From assembly GCF_900100155.1 (NCBI RefSeq), contig NZ_FMTP01000003.1:186001-250000 (forward strand): a stretch of 64,000 bases of DNA. Reading direction: 5' to 3'. This document shows positions 8,177 to 16,513 of the stretch, piece after piece. The stretch comes from Ancylobacter rudongensis. GTDB taxonomy: Bacteria > Pseudomonadota > Alphaproteobacteria > Rhizobiales > Xanthobacteraceae. The position numbers and the translations under genes are program-made. Under the pieces are notes generated by a model. It saw only the letters and a program-made list of their open reading frames with translations, was not told the DNA's origin and searched no databases. The first letter of the stretch is position 1, and each line of letters begins with the position of its first letter.

Positions 8177-9577
8177 TCAGGATTGGGCCGGCGCGCCGAA
8201 GAACGCCGCGTCCTGCAGGCGGCGCAGCGCCAGCAGTTCGGAGCCCTCGTCCACCGCGATGTCGGCCATGGTGATCAGCTGCCCGGCCGCCACCGGCCGG
8301 GCGAGCGTACGGTTGGCGGCGAGGTAGAACGGCGCCGGCGCGTCCGGTGTCAGCGCTCTCGCCGGCACCAGCTCCGCTGTTGCGCCCTCGATCGTGTGGT
8401 GATGCCCGCCCATGGCGAGCACGCCGCCGGCCGGCAGGGGCTGGGTGGCGCGGGCGACGAGGTCGAGATGCGGGCGCGGGTCCAGGCCGCCGCTGGAGGC
8501 ACCGAGCAATGCCGCCTCAAGGATGGTGGTCGCCGCTTCTATGCCGAGCAGATGGCGCGGCAGATAGAGCATGGCGGTGGCACCGGAGCGGGAGACGACA
8601 TGGCCCTTCTCCGCCAGCATGTCCCAGGTCTCGCGGTCGGTGCAGCGCACCACCACGAACACGCCGCCGGCAAAGCTCGGCTCGTGCGGCGCCCGCAGGC
8701 AGTGGAACACGTCGATCCGCTGCTCCCCGGCCAGCAGCCCGCCCTCGGTGCGGCCGGCGAGCAGGTCCGGCACTTCGCTGATGCGGGCGATCGGGGCGTG
8801 CAGGTCCGGCCGGTCCGGCAGGAACCCGGTGGCATTGCCGACGACGAGCAGTTCGCACAGGTCAGGCACGGCGCGCTGCGGCAGCATGGCGGCGACCTCC
8901 GCCCGCGCGGCGACGATCTCGGCGGCCGGGCGCGTGCCGATGGTGAGATGCGCGGCCATCCCGGGGGCGGCGATGGAGCGGCCATTGCTGGTCAGCTCGT
9001 CGGTGGCGGCGTCGAACACGAAGTCATATTCGCTCGACTTGCCGGCGGCGACGATCTCGAAGCCAAGCGTCTGCGCCCAGGTGATAAGCCCGATCAAGAG
9101 GCTCGGCTGGTCGCCATCCACCGGCGTCGCCACCACGCCGCGCGCCGCCGCCAGGCGGGCAAGGCCGGGGCCGACCACGCTGTCGAGCTCTTTTGAGACC
9201 ACGGCGAGATGCTTGCCGGCTTCAAGGGTGAGCCGCGCATGGCGGGCGCCGGCCTCGGGATGGCCGGTCGCTTCCACCACCACTTCGACGGGCAGGCCGA
9301 GCACGGTGGCGAGATCGCCCGCCGCGACGAAATCGCCGGCCGCGAAGGCCGCCTGCGCCTCCTCCGGCGTGGTGCAAAGATGAATGCGCGCCGGGTCGAT
9401 GCCGACCGAGGCCAGCGCGCGGGCGGCGACCTCCGCCTCGCGGTCGACGGCGACCCGGCAGCGCATCATCGGCACGCGCAGGCCCTGCGCCAGGAAGCTG
9501 CGGCCGAAGCCGCCAGTGCCGACGACGCAGGTCTCGACCGGGCCCCGGTCGGCGGCGAAATAACGATGGTAGTTCAT
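8177..9577 (-). CDS. Homoserine-dehydrogenase-like oxidoreductase with C-terminal SAF domain
   Basis: This 466-residue protein opens with a Rossmann motif, VVGTGGFGRSF, at about 18-28. It continues like NAD(P)-dependent homoserine dehydrogenase-type enzymes (EATGHPEAGARHA, SKELDSVVGPG) and ends with an SAF-like domain (about 390-455). GAGG sits eight bases before ATG 9577. It is the first gene of the denD operon and so likely acts on a tetronate or a branched sugar acid, but no member with this architecture is recognised with certainty. It faces a divergent GntR gene across 259 bases containing two operator-like palindromes. Confidence 0.65.
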   Translation of the reverse strand: MNYHRYFAADRGPVETCVVGTGGFGRSFLAQGLRVPMMRCRVAVDREAEVAARALASVGIDPARIHLCTTPEEAQAAFAAGDFVAAGDLATVLGLPVEVVVEATGHPEAGARHARLTLEAGKHLAVVSKELDSVVGPGLARLAAARGVVATPVDGDQPSLLIGLITWAQTLGFEIVAAGKSSEYDFVFDAATDELTSNGRSIAAPGMAAHLTIGTRPAAEIVAARAEVAAMLPQRAVPDLCELLVVGNATGFLPDRPDLHAPIARISEVPDLLAGRTEGGLLAGEQRIDVFHCLRAPHEPSFAGGVFVVVRCTDRETWDMLAEKGHVVSRSGATAMLYLPRHLLGIEAATTILEAALLGASSGGLDPRPHLDLVARATQPLPAGGVLAMGGHHHTIEGATAELVPARALTPDAPAPFYLAANRTLARPVAAGQLITMADIAVDEGSELLALRRLQDAAFFGAPAQS

Positions 9578-9785
9578 AGCTTGCCTCGGTGTCGCAGGAC
9601 CTCGGTCACGGTCCGCCCGCGCGGCGGCGCCGGGAATGACGAGGAACGCGCGCGCGGCGATTCAGCCCGCGCGGGCGCGGATGAATGCAAGCGCAGGACG
9701 GCGCCCGCAGCGGCGGCACCTCGCCCTCGACATTTCCTCGCGTTCCGGCGCCTCTTGCACGGGCCTTCGTGAACTCGCGACACAT

Positions 9786-9797
9786 ATTGCATGCAAT
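9786..9797. promoter_or_regulatory. Operator candidate 1 for the tetronate GntR regulator
   Basis: ATTGCATGCAAT is a perfect 12-bp palindrome in the divergent region between the oxidoreductase and the GntR gene. Its core TTGCATGCAA recurs 64 bases away. GntR/FadR-type regulators bind short palindromes of this kind, usually beside their own gene. Confidence 0.6.
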
Positions 9798-9836
9798 CAG
9801 CGGCGGAAATCAACCCGTCTGGACCAATAATGCCGA

Positions 9837-10565
9837 ATGTGCCACGATGTTTGCATGCAATACGCGCCCGACACCGCCACCCCAGAGCCTGCCCCGGAGG
9901 CCCGCAGCCTGCGCGGGCGCAGCGCCGCCTTTGTCGCCGAGCGCATCCGCGAGCGCATCCTCTCCGGCCAATTGCCGCCGGGCGAGCGGCTGTCCGAGCG
10001 CAGCCTGACCGAGGGGCTGGGCGTGACCCGCACCCCGCTGCGCGAGGCGTTCAAGATCCTGGAAGCCGAGGGCCTGCTCGCCATCGTGCCCAATCGCGGC
10101 GCGCAGGTGGTCGAGCTGTCGCCGGCCGATGTCGACATGGCGATGGAGCTGCTGGCCGGGCTGGAGAGCGTGGCGGCGGAGCTGGCCTGCGCGCGCGGCA
10201 CGGACGAGCAGTTCGCGAAAGTTGCCGGGCTGCACGCCCGCATGGTCGCCTGCCAGCGCGCGGGCGATCTGGTCGGCTATTTCCGCGTCAACCAGGACAT
10301 CCACCAGCACATTGTCGACTGCGCCCACAATCCCGCCTTGTCGCGGGTCTACCGCACGGAGAGCGCGCGGGTGCGGCTCTATCGCTTCGCCGGCAACCGG
10401 GTCAGCGCCCGCTGGAGCCGGGCGGTGAGTGAGCATGAGCAGATTCTGCTGGCGCTGCAGCAGCGGCAGGGCCCGCTGCTGCGCGAATTGCTGCGCGCCC
10501 ATCACCTCAATGGCTGGCGCGTCACCCGCAAGGTGCTGGAGAACGAGCTGCAGCCGGATCTGTAA
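9837..10565 (+). CDS. GntR-family (FadR/FCD) regulator of the tetronate operon
   Basis: This is 242 residues. A winged HTH covers about 25-95 (SERSLTEGLGVTRTPLREAF), followed by an all-helical FCD ligand domain to about 230 whose histidines (HQHIVD, SEHEQIL, RAHHLNGW) fit the metal-binding set of this subfamily. FCD regulators sense carboxylates, which fits control of the divergent denD-pdxA2 operon. Start is uncertain: ATG 9837 or ATG 9855. The second lies inside operator candidate 2, so binding there could block its own expression. Neither start has a clear ribosome binding site. Confidence 0.78.
   Translation: MCHDVCMQYAPDTATPEPAPEARSLRGRSAAFVAERIRERILSGQLPPGERLSERSLTEGLGVTRTPLREAFKILEAEGLLAIVPNRGAQVVELSPADVDMAMELLAGLESVAAELACARGTDEQFAKVAGLHARMVACQRAGDLVGYFRVNQDIHQHIVDCAHNPALSRVYRTESARVRLYRFAGNRVSARWSRAVSEHEQILLALQQRQGPLLRELLRAHHLNGWRVTRKVLENELQPDL
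9850..9861. promoter_or_regulatory. Operator candidate 2, overlapping the regulator start
   Basis: TTTGCATGCAAT contains the perfect palindrome TTGCATGCAA at 9851-9860, the same core as the site at 9786-9797. It covers the alternative start codon of the GntR gene, suggesting autorepression. Confidence 0.55.
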
Positions 10566-10577
10566 GGGCAGGCGCGT

Positions 10578-11360
10578 TCAGCTGCCGGTCCAGTTCGGCA
10601 GCGCCTTGGTCTTGGCGAGGAAAGTCTCGACGCCCCGGCGGAAATCGGCGCTGCCATAGACCTCCGCCACAATCGCCTCGATGTCGGGCAGCGTGCCCAG
10701 CGCCAGCAGGCGGATCGTCTCCTTGCTGGCGCGCGTGGTCAGCGGTGCGTTTTCCGCCGCGCGGGCGGTCAGCGCCGCGATCTCGGCATCCATCGCCCCC
10801 GGTTCGACGATCTTCAATAGGAAGCCCTTGTCGAGCATTTCCTGCGCGGTGATGATCTCGCCGAGCAGCACCATCCGCTTGGCGATGCCGACGCCGACCG
10901 CGCCGCCGATGCGAGCCATGGAGAGCGCGGAGAGGCAATTGCCCAGCGTGCGGCCGATCGGCGAGCCGAAGCGCGCGCCCGGTGTGGCGAGGCGGAAATC
11001 GCAGGCGGAGGCGATGTTGAGCCCGCCACCCACCGCCCAGCCATCGACCACGGCGAAGGTCGTCACCGGAATGGCATCCACCGCCGCCATGCATTCGTCG
11101 ATCCGGTGCTCGTAATCGAGCCCGTCAGTGCCGCTGGTGAATTTCGTGAAGCCTGAAATGTCGGTGCCGGAGACGAAGGCCTTGCCGCCGACGCCGCGAA
11201 ACACCGCTGCCCGGATCGAAGAATCCTCCGCGATCCGCAGCGCCGCATCGCGCAGGCCGAGCCACATGTCGGTGGTCAGCGCGTTATGCGCCTCGGGGTT
11301 GTTGAACCGGACGAAGGCGACGTCGCCTTGGCGGTCGAAATCGATGCGCGGGCTGCTCAT
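10578..11360 (-). CDS. Enoyl-CoA hydratase/isomerase family protein
   Basis: This is 260 residues with the crotonase fold: NPEAHNALTTDM near the N-terminus, GTDISGFTKF at about 65-74 in the oxyanion region, and GWAVGGGLNIASACDFRLAT at about 107-126. It hydrates an unsaturated acyl-CoA or isomerises one; the substrate is not evident. Its ATG overlaps the stop of the CoA-transferase gene by one base (TGATG), so the two are translationally coupled. It converges with the GntR gene, 12 bases apart. Confidence 0.85.
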   Translation of the reverse strand: MSSPRIDFDRQGDVAFVRFNNPEAHNALTTDMWLGLRDAALRIAEDSSIRAAVFRGVGGKAFVSGTDISGFTKFTSGTDGLDYEHRIDECMAAVDAIPVTTFAVVDGWAVGGGLNIASACDFRLATPGARFGSPIGRTLGNCLSALSMARIGGAVGVGIAKRMVLLGEIITAQEMLDKGFLLKIVEPGAMDAEIAALTARAAENAPLTTRASKETIRLLALGTLPDIEAIVAEVYGSADFRRGVETFLAKTKALPNWTGS

Positions 11361-12547
11361 CACACAGTCTCCTTGCGGGTCGCGTGCTTCAGCAGCCCCT
11401 TCTCCACCAGCTCGCGGCGCAGTTCGGCGCCATGCTCGTCCAGCAGCGGCGGCGGCAGGCGGATTTCCTGCGGCGTCCCGCTCATCTTCACCGGAAAGCC
11501 GAGCGCGCGGAATTCGCCCTCCACCGGGTGCGGCACCATCTGCACCATCTCGCGCGCCACCGCCTGCTCGCTTTCCACCGCCTCGCCATAGTCGAGGATC
11601 GGCGCGGTCGGCACGCCTGCTTGCGTGAGCGCGTCGATCCACTCTTCGCGGGTGCGGGTGAGGAAGGTCGGCGCCAGCTCTTCCATCAGGGCGAGGCGGT
11701 TGGTCACCCGCGCCGCATTGGTGGCAAAGCGCAGGTCGTCCTGCAATTCGGTGCGGCCCAGCACCTTGAGGAAGGTGAGCCACAGGCCTTGATTGGCCGC
11801 GCCGATGACGAACCAGCCGTCGGAGGCTTCCACCGCCTGATAGGGCGCCGACATGCGGTTGGCCGAACCGATTGGGGTCGGGGACTTGCCGGTGCCCCAC
11901 AATTCGGTGGTCTCCCAGATCGAGAGCGCCAGCGCCGCCTCGAACAGCGAGGCGTCGATATGCTGGCCCTCGCCGCTGGTCTGCCGGCCGATCACCGCGC
12001 TGAGAATGGCGTAGGCGCTGAACAGGCCAGCACCGAGATCGGCGACGGCGATGGAGTTTTTTGCCGGCTCCATATCCGGGAAGCCATTGGAGCTGAGAAT
12101 GCCGGACACCGCCTGCGCGATCAAATCGAAGCCCGGCCGTTGCGACCACGGCCCGGTCTGGCCGAAGCCGGAAATGCTGGCATAGACGAGGCGCGGATTG
12201 ATCGCCTTCAAGGTCGGGTAGTCCATGCCGAGCCGGCCGGCGACGCCGGGGCGGGCATTTTCCACCAGCACGTCGGCGGTTTTCACGAGGGCGTAGAGCA
12301 CCTCGCGATCTTCAGGCGACTTCAGGTCGAGCGTGATCGAGCGCTTGTTGCGGTTGAGCGCCAGAAAGCCCGGGCTGTCGCTGCCTTTCAGGCGGAAGCC
12401 CATGGAATGGCGGGTCGAGTCACCCGTGCCGGGCGGCTCGATCTTGATCACGTCGGCGCCCATATCCGCCAGCAGCATGCAGCAGAAGGGCCCCGCCATC
12501 ACCTGCGAGATGTCGAGCACGCGAATGCCTTGCAGGGGCAGCGCCAT
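11360..12547 (-). CDS. Class III (CaiB/BaiF) CoA-transferase
   Basis: This is 395 residues, the usual length of formyl-CoA/carnitine-CoA transferases. Hallmarks are ADMGADVIKIEPPGTGD at about 27-43, NRNKRSITLDL, and SIAVADLGAGL, in which Asp170 matches the catalytic aspartate of the family (Asp169 in formyl-CoA transferase). ATG 12547 follows GGGAGGAT. It moves CoA from a donor to a carboxylic acid, probably the acid handled by the neighbouring module, with the coupled hydratase acting next. A regulator-type palindrome lies 158 bases upstream. Confidence 0.87.
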   Translation of the reverse strand: MALPLQGIRVLDISQVMAGPFCCMLLADMGADVIKIEPPGTGDSTRHSMGFRLKGSDSPGFLALNRNKRSITLDLKSPEDREVLYALVKTADVLVENARPGVAGRLGMDYPTLKAINPRLVYASISGFGQTGPWSQRPGFDLIAQAVSGILSSNGFPDMEPAKNSIAVADLGAGLFSAYAILSAVIGRQTSGEGQHIDASLFEAALALSIWETTELWGTGKSPTPIGSANRMSAPYQAVEASDGWFVIGAANQGLWLTFLKVLGRTELQDDLRFATNAARVTNRLALMEELAPTFLTRTREEWIDALTQAGVPTAPILDYGEAVESEQAVAREMVQMVPHPVEGEFRALGFPVKMSGTPQEIRLPPPLLDEHGAELRRELVEKGLLKHATRKETV

Positions 12548-12704
12548 CAGAAAATCCTCCCGTTTCGAGTGCCGTCGACCCGCGCCTTGGCGGCGCGCCG
12601 TGCTGGACGGCCTGTTTCTTCGCGGCCGGCGCCTACCGGCCCGCCCCAGTTGGGACGGCCGGCCGGGCGCGAAACGCCCGGGCGGCACGCGCCATCGGTC
12701 ATTA

Positions 12705-12719
12705 CATATATCCTATATG
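12705..12719. promoter_or_regulatory. TATATC-type operator candidate upstream of the CoA-transferase
   Basis: CATATATCCTATATG has perfect 6-bp arms (CATATA/TATATG) around a 3-base centre. Read on the minus strand it matches the site before the GntR gene (13571-13586) at 14 of 17 positions. A related site lies before the tctC operon (19990-20010). Confidence 0.6.
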
Positions 12720-12764
12720 ATTTTGCCGGCGAGCAAAACCCCGCCCCACCCTGCCGGGCGCGGC

Positions 12765-13547
12765 TCAGCGCCGGCGCGAACGCCCGCGCCGGCTCGTTCC
12801 ATCGGGCGTGGGCGTCTGCGCGGCGGCGAGGCGCTCCTGCTCTTCCAGCACGACGTTCATCCGCGCGCGCGAGGCTTCCAGATGCGCCCGCATCGCCCGC
12901 TCGGCCGCCACCGGGTCGCGCGCCAGCAGCGCTGATATGATCGCCTCGTGCTCCTGCAGCGCCTTGGTGGTGGCGTTGGTCTTGAACAGGAAGCGGAAGA
13001 TGTGGAGATGGGCGTGCAGCCCCTCCACCGTCTCGGCGATGAAGCGGTTGCCGCTCGCCGACGCCACCAGATGGTGCAGCCTGGCGTCGCCCTCGGCGAA
13101 CTGGGCATAGGCCAGCTCGTTGCCGGTCTGCGCGTCGGACATCTCCCCGGCAAGGCCGGCGAGGCGCGCCAACGCGCCATCCTCCGCCTTCTGCGCCGCG
13201 AACGCCGCCGCCGCCGGCTCGATCAGCAGGCGCAGCTCGAACAAATCGTGCACCTCCCGCCGGGTCAGCAGCTCGGCGGCGCGGAAGCCGACATTGGGGA
13301 TCTTGTAGGCGAGCTTCTGCGCCTCCAGCAGCGTCAGCGCCTCGCGGATCGGGGTCTGGGAAATGTCCAGCTGCCGCGCCAGCGCCTCGATGCCGATATG
13401 CGCGCCGGGGGCGATCTTCATCGTCACCAGCATGGAGAGCAGCTGCTCGTAGGCCAGTTCCACCAGCGACTGCGGATAGGCCGGCCGCCGCTCGTCGAGT
13501 GTGACCAGCCGCGCGAAGGACAACGGCTCCTGATTGTTGGCAGCCAT
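12765..13547 (-). CDS. GntR-family (FCD) regulator of the carboxylate module
   Basis: This is 260 residues. The winged HTH includes ARQLDISQTPIREALTLLEA at about 61-80, followed by an FCD domain with HDLFELRLLIEPAAA and the ligand histidines of LHHLVASASGNRF and EHEAIIS. The tail is Arg-rich. ATG 13547 is preferred to a TTG 15 bases upstream. It sits between the CoA-transferase/hydratase pair and the dehydrogenase/TctABC operon, all on one strand. Similar AT-rich palindromes precede all three units, so it probably controls them and itself. Confidence 0.82.
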   Translation of the reverse strand: MAANNQEPLSFARLVTLDERRPAYPQSLVELAYEQLLSMLVTMKIAPGAHIGIEALARQLDISQTPIREALTLLEAQKLAYKIPNVGFRAAELLTRREVHDLFELRLLIEPAAAAFAAQKAEDGALARLAGLAGEMSDAQTGNELAYAQFAEGDARLHHLVASASGNRFIAETVEGLHAHLHIFRFLFKTNATTKALQEHEAIISALLARDPVAAERAMRAHLEASRARMNVVLEEQERLAAAQTPTPDGTSRRGRSRRR

Positions 13548-13570
13548 GAGAATCGAACCCAAACCCCGGA

Positions 13571-13586
13571 TGATATAAGATATAGG
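13571..13586. promoter_or_regulatory. TATATC-type operator candidate upstream of the GntR gene
   Basis: TGATATAAGATATAGG is an AT-rich imperfect palindrome 24 bases before the GntR start in otherwise GC-rich DNA. It shares most positions with the palindrome before the CoA-transferase (reverse strand) and resembles the one before tctC. Confidence 0.55.
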
Positions 13587-13685
13587 TTTTCATCATTCCC
13601 ACCAAGCCGGCAGCCGGGCCCGCCTTCACGCGGCTGCCTCCGGGCGGGCGGCGGGCTCCGTGGGGGCCGCCCGCCCGGAGGGCCT

Positions 13686-15197
13686 TCACCAGTTGACCGC
13701 GATATACTTGGCCTCGGTGAATTCCAGCAGGCCGTGATGGGCGCCCTCGCGCCCGAGCCCGCTCTGCTTGACGCCGCCGAACGGCGCCGCCGGATCGGAG
13801 ACAAGGCCGCGATTGAGCGCCACCATGCCGTAGTCCAGCCGCTCGGCCAGCTGCAGGCCGCGCTTCATGTTCTCGGTGTAGACATAGGCGGCGAGGCCAT
13901 ATTCGGTGTCGTTGGCCATCCGCACCGCGTCCTCGACATCGGTGAACTTCACCACCGCCGCCACCGGGCCGAAGATCTCCTCGCGCAGCAAATCGGCATC
14001 AAGTGACACATCGGCCAGCACCGAGGGGGGATAGAAGAAGCCCGCCCCATCAGGCGTCTTGCCGCCGAGCCGCACGCTGGCGCCCTTGGCCACCGCGTCG
14101 TTCACCAGCGTCTCGATCTTGTCGATGGCGGCGCGGTTGATCATCGCCCCGCACTGGCTGGCGGCGTCGGTGCCGGCGCCCATCTTCAGCGCGCCCATCT
14201 TCGCCACCAGCTTGTCGACGAAGGCGTCGTAGATGCCCCCCTGCACATAGAAGCGGTTGGCGGCGGTGCAGGCCTCGCCGGCATTGCGCATCTTGGCGAT
14301 CATCGCCCCGTCAATGGCGGCGTCGAGATCGGCGTCGTCAAGCACCAGGAACGGCGCATTGCCGCCCAGCTCCATCGAGCAGTTGATGACGTTGTAGGAG
14401 GCCTCGCGCAGCAGGATGCGCCCGACCTCGGTGGAGCCGGTGAAGGAGAGCTTGCGCGTGCGCCGGTCGCGCAGGATGGCGCGGCACACGCCGGCGGGGT
14501 CGGAGGTGTTGATGATATTGACCACGCCCGCCGGCACGCCGGCCTGGCGCAATATCTCGCCCACCGCCAGCGCGGTCAGCGGCGTCTCTTCCGCCGGCTT
14601 GAGGATGCAGGTGCAGCCCGCCGCCAGCGCCGGGGCGATCTTGCGGGTGGCCATCGCGGCGGGAAAATTCCACGGCGTGATCAGCAGCGAAACGCCGATC
14701 GGCTGGTACTGCACCATGATGCGGTTGCCGCCGGCCGGGGCGATCGAGATGTCACCATTGATGCGCACCGCCTCCTCCGCGTACCAGCGGAAGAACTCGG
14801 CCGCATACATCACCTCGCCGCGCGCGTCCGGCAGCGCCTTGCCATTCTCCAGCGCGATCAGCTGGGCCAGCCAGTCGACATTGTCGACGATGGCCTGGAA
14901 GCAGCGCTGCAGGATAACGGCGCGGGCGCGCGGCGGGGTCGCGGCCCAGCCGGCGGCGGCCGCTTCGGCAGCATTCAGCGCGGCCATGCCGTCGGCGATG
15001 GTGGCGTCGGCGACCGAGGTCAGCACCCCGCCGGTCGCCGGGTCGAGAATGTCGATGCGCTGGCCCCCGGCGCCGGGCACCCAGGCGTCGCCGACCAGCA
15101 GGTCGGTCGGCACCGGGAAGGCCGCCGCCTCGAAACCGGGAACGAGATAGGTGTTGCCGGCCGTCTGGACCGTCGCGGCTGGAGTGGTGAGGGTCAT
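13686..15197 (-). CDS. NAD(P)-dependent aldehyde dehydrogenase, succinate-semialdehyde type
   Basis: This is 503 residues of the aldehyde dehydrogenase superfamily. Signatures are TPWNFPAAMATRKIAPALAA, the glutamate motif MELGGNAPF, the catalytic cysteine in NAGEACTAANRF, and PFGGVKQSGLGREG near the end. Overall it is most like GabD succinate-semialdehyde dehydrogenases (about 480 residues), with a slightly long N-terminus. It starts 15 bases after the stop of the iron alcohol dehydrogenase, so alcohol to aldehyde to acid is a likely sequence. The substrate chain length is not provable from sequence. Confidence 0.85.
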   Translation of the reverse strand: MTLTTPAATVQTAGNTYLVPGFEAAAFPVPTDLLVGDAWVPGAGGQRIDILDPATGGVLTSVADATIADGMAALNAAEAAAAGWAATPPRARAVILQRCFQAIVDNVDWLAQLIALENGKALPDARGEVMYAAEFFRWYAEEAVRINGDISIAPAGGNRIMVQYQPIGVSLLITPWNFPAAMATRKIAPALAAGCTCILKPAEETPLTALAVGEILRQAGVPAGVVNIINTSDPAGVCRAILRDRRTRKLSFTGSTEVGRILLREASYNVINCSMELGGNAPFLVLDDADLDAAIDGAMIAKMRNAGEACTAANRFYVQGGIYDAFVDKLVAKMGALKMGAGTDAASQCGAMINRAAIDKIETLVNDAVAKGASVRLGGKTPDGAGFFYPPSVLADVSLDADLLREEIFGPVAAVVKFTDVEDAVRMANDTEYGLAAYVYTENMKRGLQLAERLDYGMVALNRGLVSDPAAPFGGVKQSGLGREGAHHGLLEFTEAKYIAVNW

Positions 15198-15212
15198 CGC
15201 TTATATCCCGTG

Positions 15213-16436
15213 TCAGAGGTCGCGCAGGCCGGCGCGTTCGCCTGCAAAGGCGGCCTGGGTGATGTTCAGCATGGCGGCAAGGTCGAGCGGGCGCGGGTTG
15301 TTCTTCACCAGCCGCTCTGCCTTCAGCGCGCCGGCGGCCACGTCCTGCTGCTGGTCGGCGCCAAGGCCCAGCGCCTCCAGCGAGCGCGGAATGCCCACTT
15401 CAGCGAACAGCTTGGCCACCTCGTCGATGAAGAGCTGCGAGCGCGCTTCCACGCCCATGCTGGCATGGCCGAGGCCGACCACACCGGCCAGTTCGGCGAA
15501 GGCGTCCGGATTGGCGGAACGGTTGAACTGCATGACATAGGGCAGTAGCGCCCCCACCCCGTCGCCATGCGAGGTGTGGGTGAGGTTGCCCACCGGGTAT
15601 TGCAGCGCATGCGCCGCTGCCGTGCCCGAGGTGCCGAAGGCGCAGCCGGCGGCGAGCGAGGCCAGCATCAGCCCCTCGCGCGCCTCGACATCGCTGCCAT
15701 CGGTGCAGGCGCGGGCGAGATAGCGGAACACATTCACCACGGCGAGCTTGGCGAAATGGTCGGAGAGCAGGTTCTTGCCGATGAACACATGCTGCTCGGT
15801 CAGCAGCGGCTCGGCCGGGCGGGTCTTGCTGGTAAAGCCTTCCACCGCATGGGCGAGCGCATCGGCGCCGGAGCAGGCGGTCAGCCCCTTCGGGCAGGTC
15901 ATGGTCAGCTCGGGGTCGCACACCGCCATGTGCGGAATGATGTAGGGGCTGGCAATGCCGATCTTGGTGCCGCGCCCGCTGTCGAGGATCACCGCCACTG
16001 GCGTCACCTCCGAGCCGGTGCCCGCCGTGGTCGGCACGGCGATCAGCGGCAGCACCGGGCCGGGCACGGCGAATTCGCCATAATAAGCGCTGACCTCGCC
16101 GCCATGGGTGAGCAGCACCGACACCACCTTCGCCATGTCGATGCAGCTGCCGCCGCCAATGCCGATGATGCTGTCCGGCTTGAAGTCGCCAATGCCGGCG
16201 ACGCATTCGTTGATGGACTCGATCGGCAGGTCGGCGATGGTGCGGTCGAACACCCGCGCTTCCACGCCATGGGCCTGCAGATCCTTCAGCAGATCGGCAA
16301 AGACGGGCAGCTGTGCCAGCCGCGCATCGGTGCACACTAGCGTGCGGGCGCCGATGCGGGCGGCGGCGGCGCCGATGACGTGGCGTTGGCCGCCGCCGAA
16401 GAGGATGGTGTGGGGCAGGCGCAGGGCTCCGAACAT
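15213..16436 (-). CDS. Iron-containing alcohol dehydrogenase
   Basis: This is 407 residues of the group III alcohol dehydrogenase family, with the nucleotide-binding GGGSCIDMAKVV, the substrate-side TTAGTGSEVTPVAV and metal-site segments SGADALAHAVEGFTSK and NLTHTSHGDGVG. ATG 16436 is chosen, with GAGAG upstream; a GTG 12 bases earlier is possible. With the aldehyde dehydrogenase downstream and TctABC upstream it fits oxidation of a hydroxy acid such as 4-hydroxybutyrate to a semialdehyde. That substrate is inference only. Confidence 0.85.
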   Translation of the reverse strand: MFGALRLPHTILFGGGQRHVIGAAAARIGARTLVCTDARLAQLPVFADLLKDLQAHGVEARVFDRTIADLPIESINECVAGIGDFKPDSIIGIGGGSCIDMAKVVSVLLTHGGEVSAYYGEFAVPGPVLPLIAVPTTAGTGSEVTPVAVILDSGRGTKIGIASPYIIPHMAVCDPELTMTCPKGLTACSGADALAHAVEGFTSKTRPAEPLLTEQHVFIGKNLLSDHFAKLAVVNVFRYLARACTDGSDVEAREGLMLASLAAGCAFGTSGTAAAHALQYPVGNLTHTSHGDGVGALLPYVMQFNRSANPDAFAELAGVVGLGHASMGVEARSQLFIDEVAKLFAEVGIPRSLEALGLGADQQQDVAAGALKAERLVKNNPRPLDLAAMLNITQAAFAGERAGLRDL

Positions 16437-16513
16437 GGCGGCTCTCACTGGCTAAAGGTTGCTTGATACCTCTTGGAACATGCGCCGGCCGGACCGCCGC
16501 ATCTCGGCGAGGC

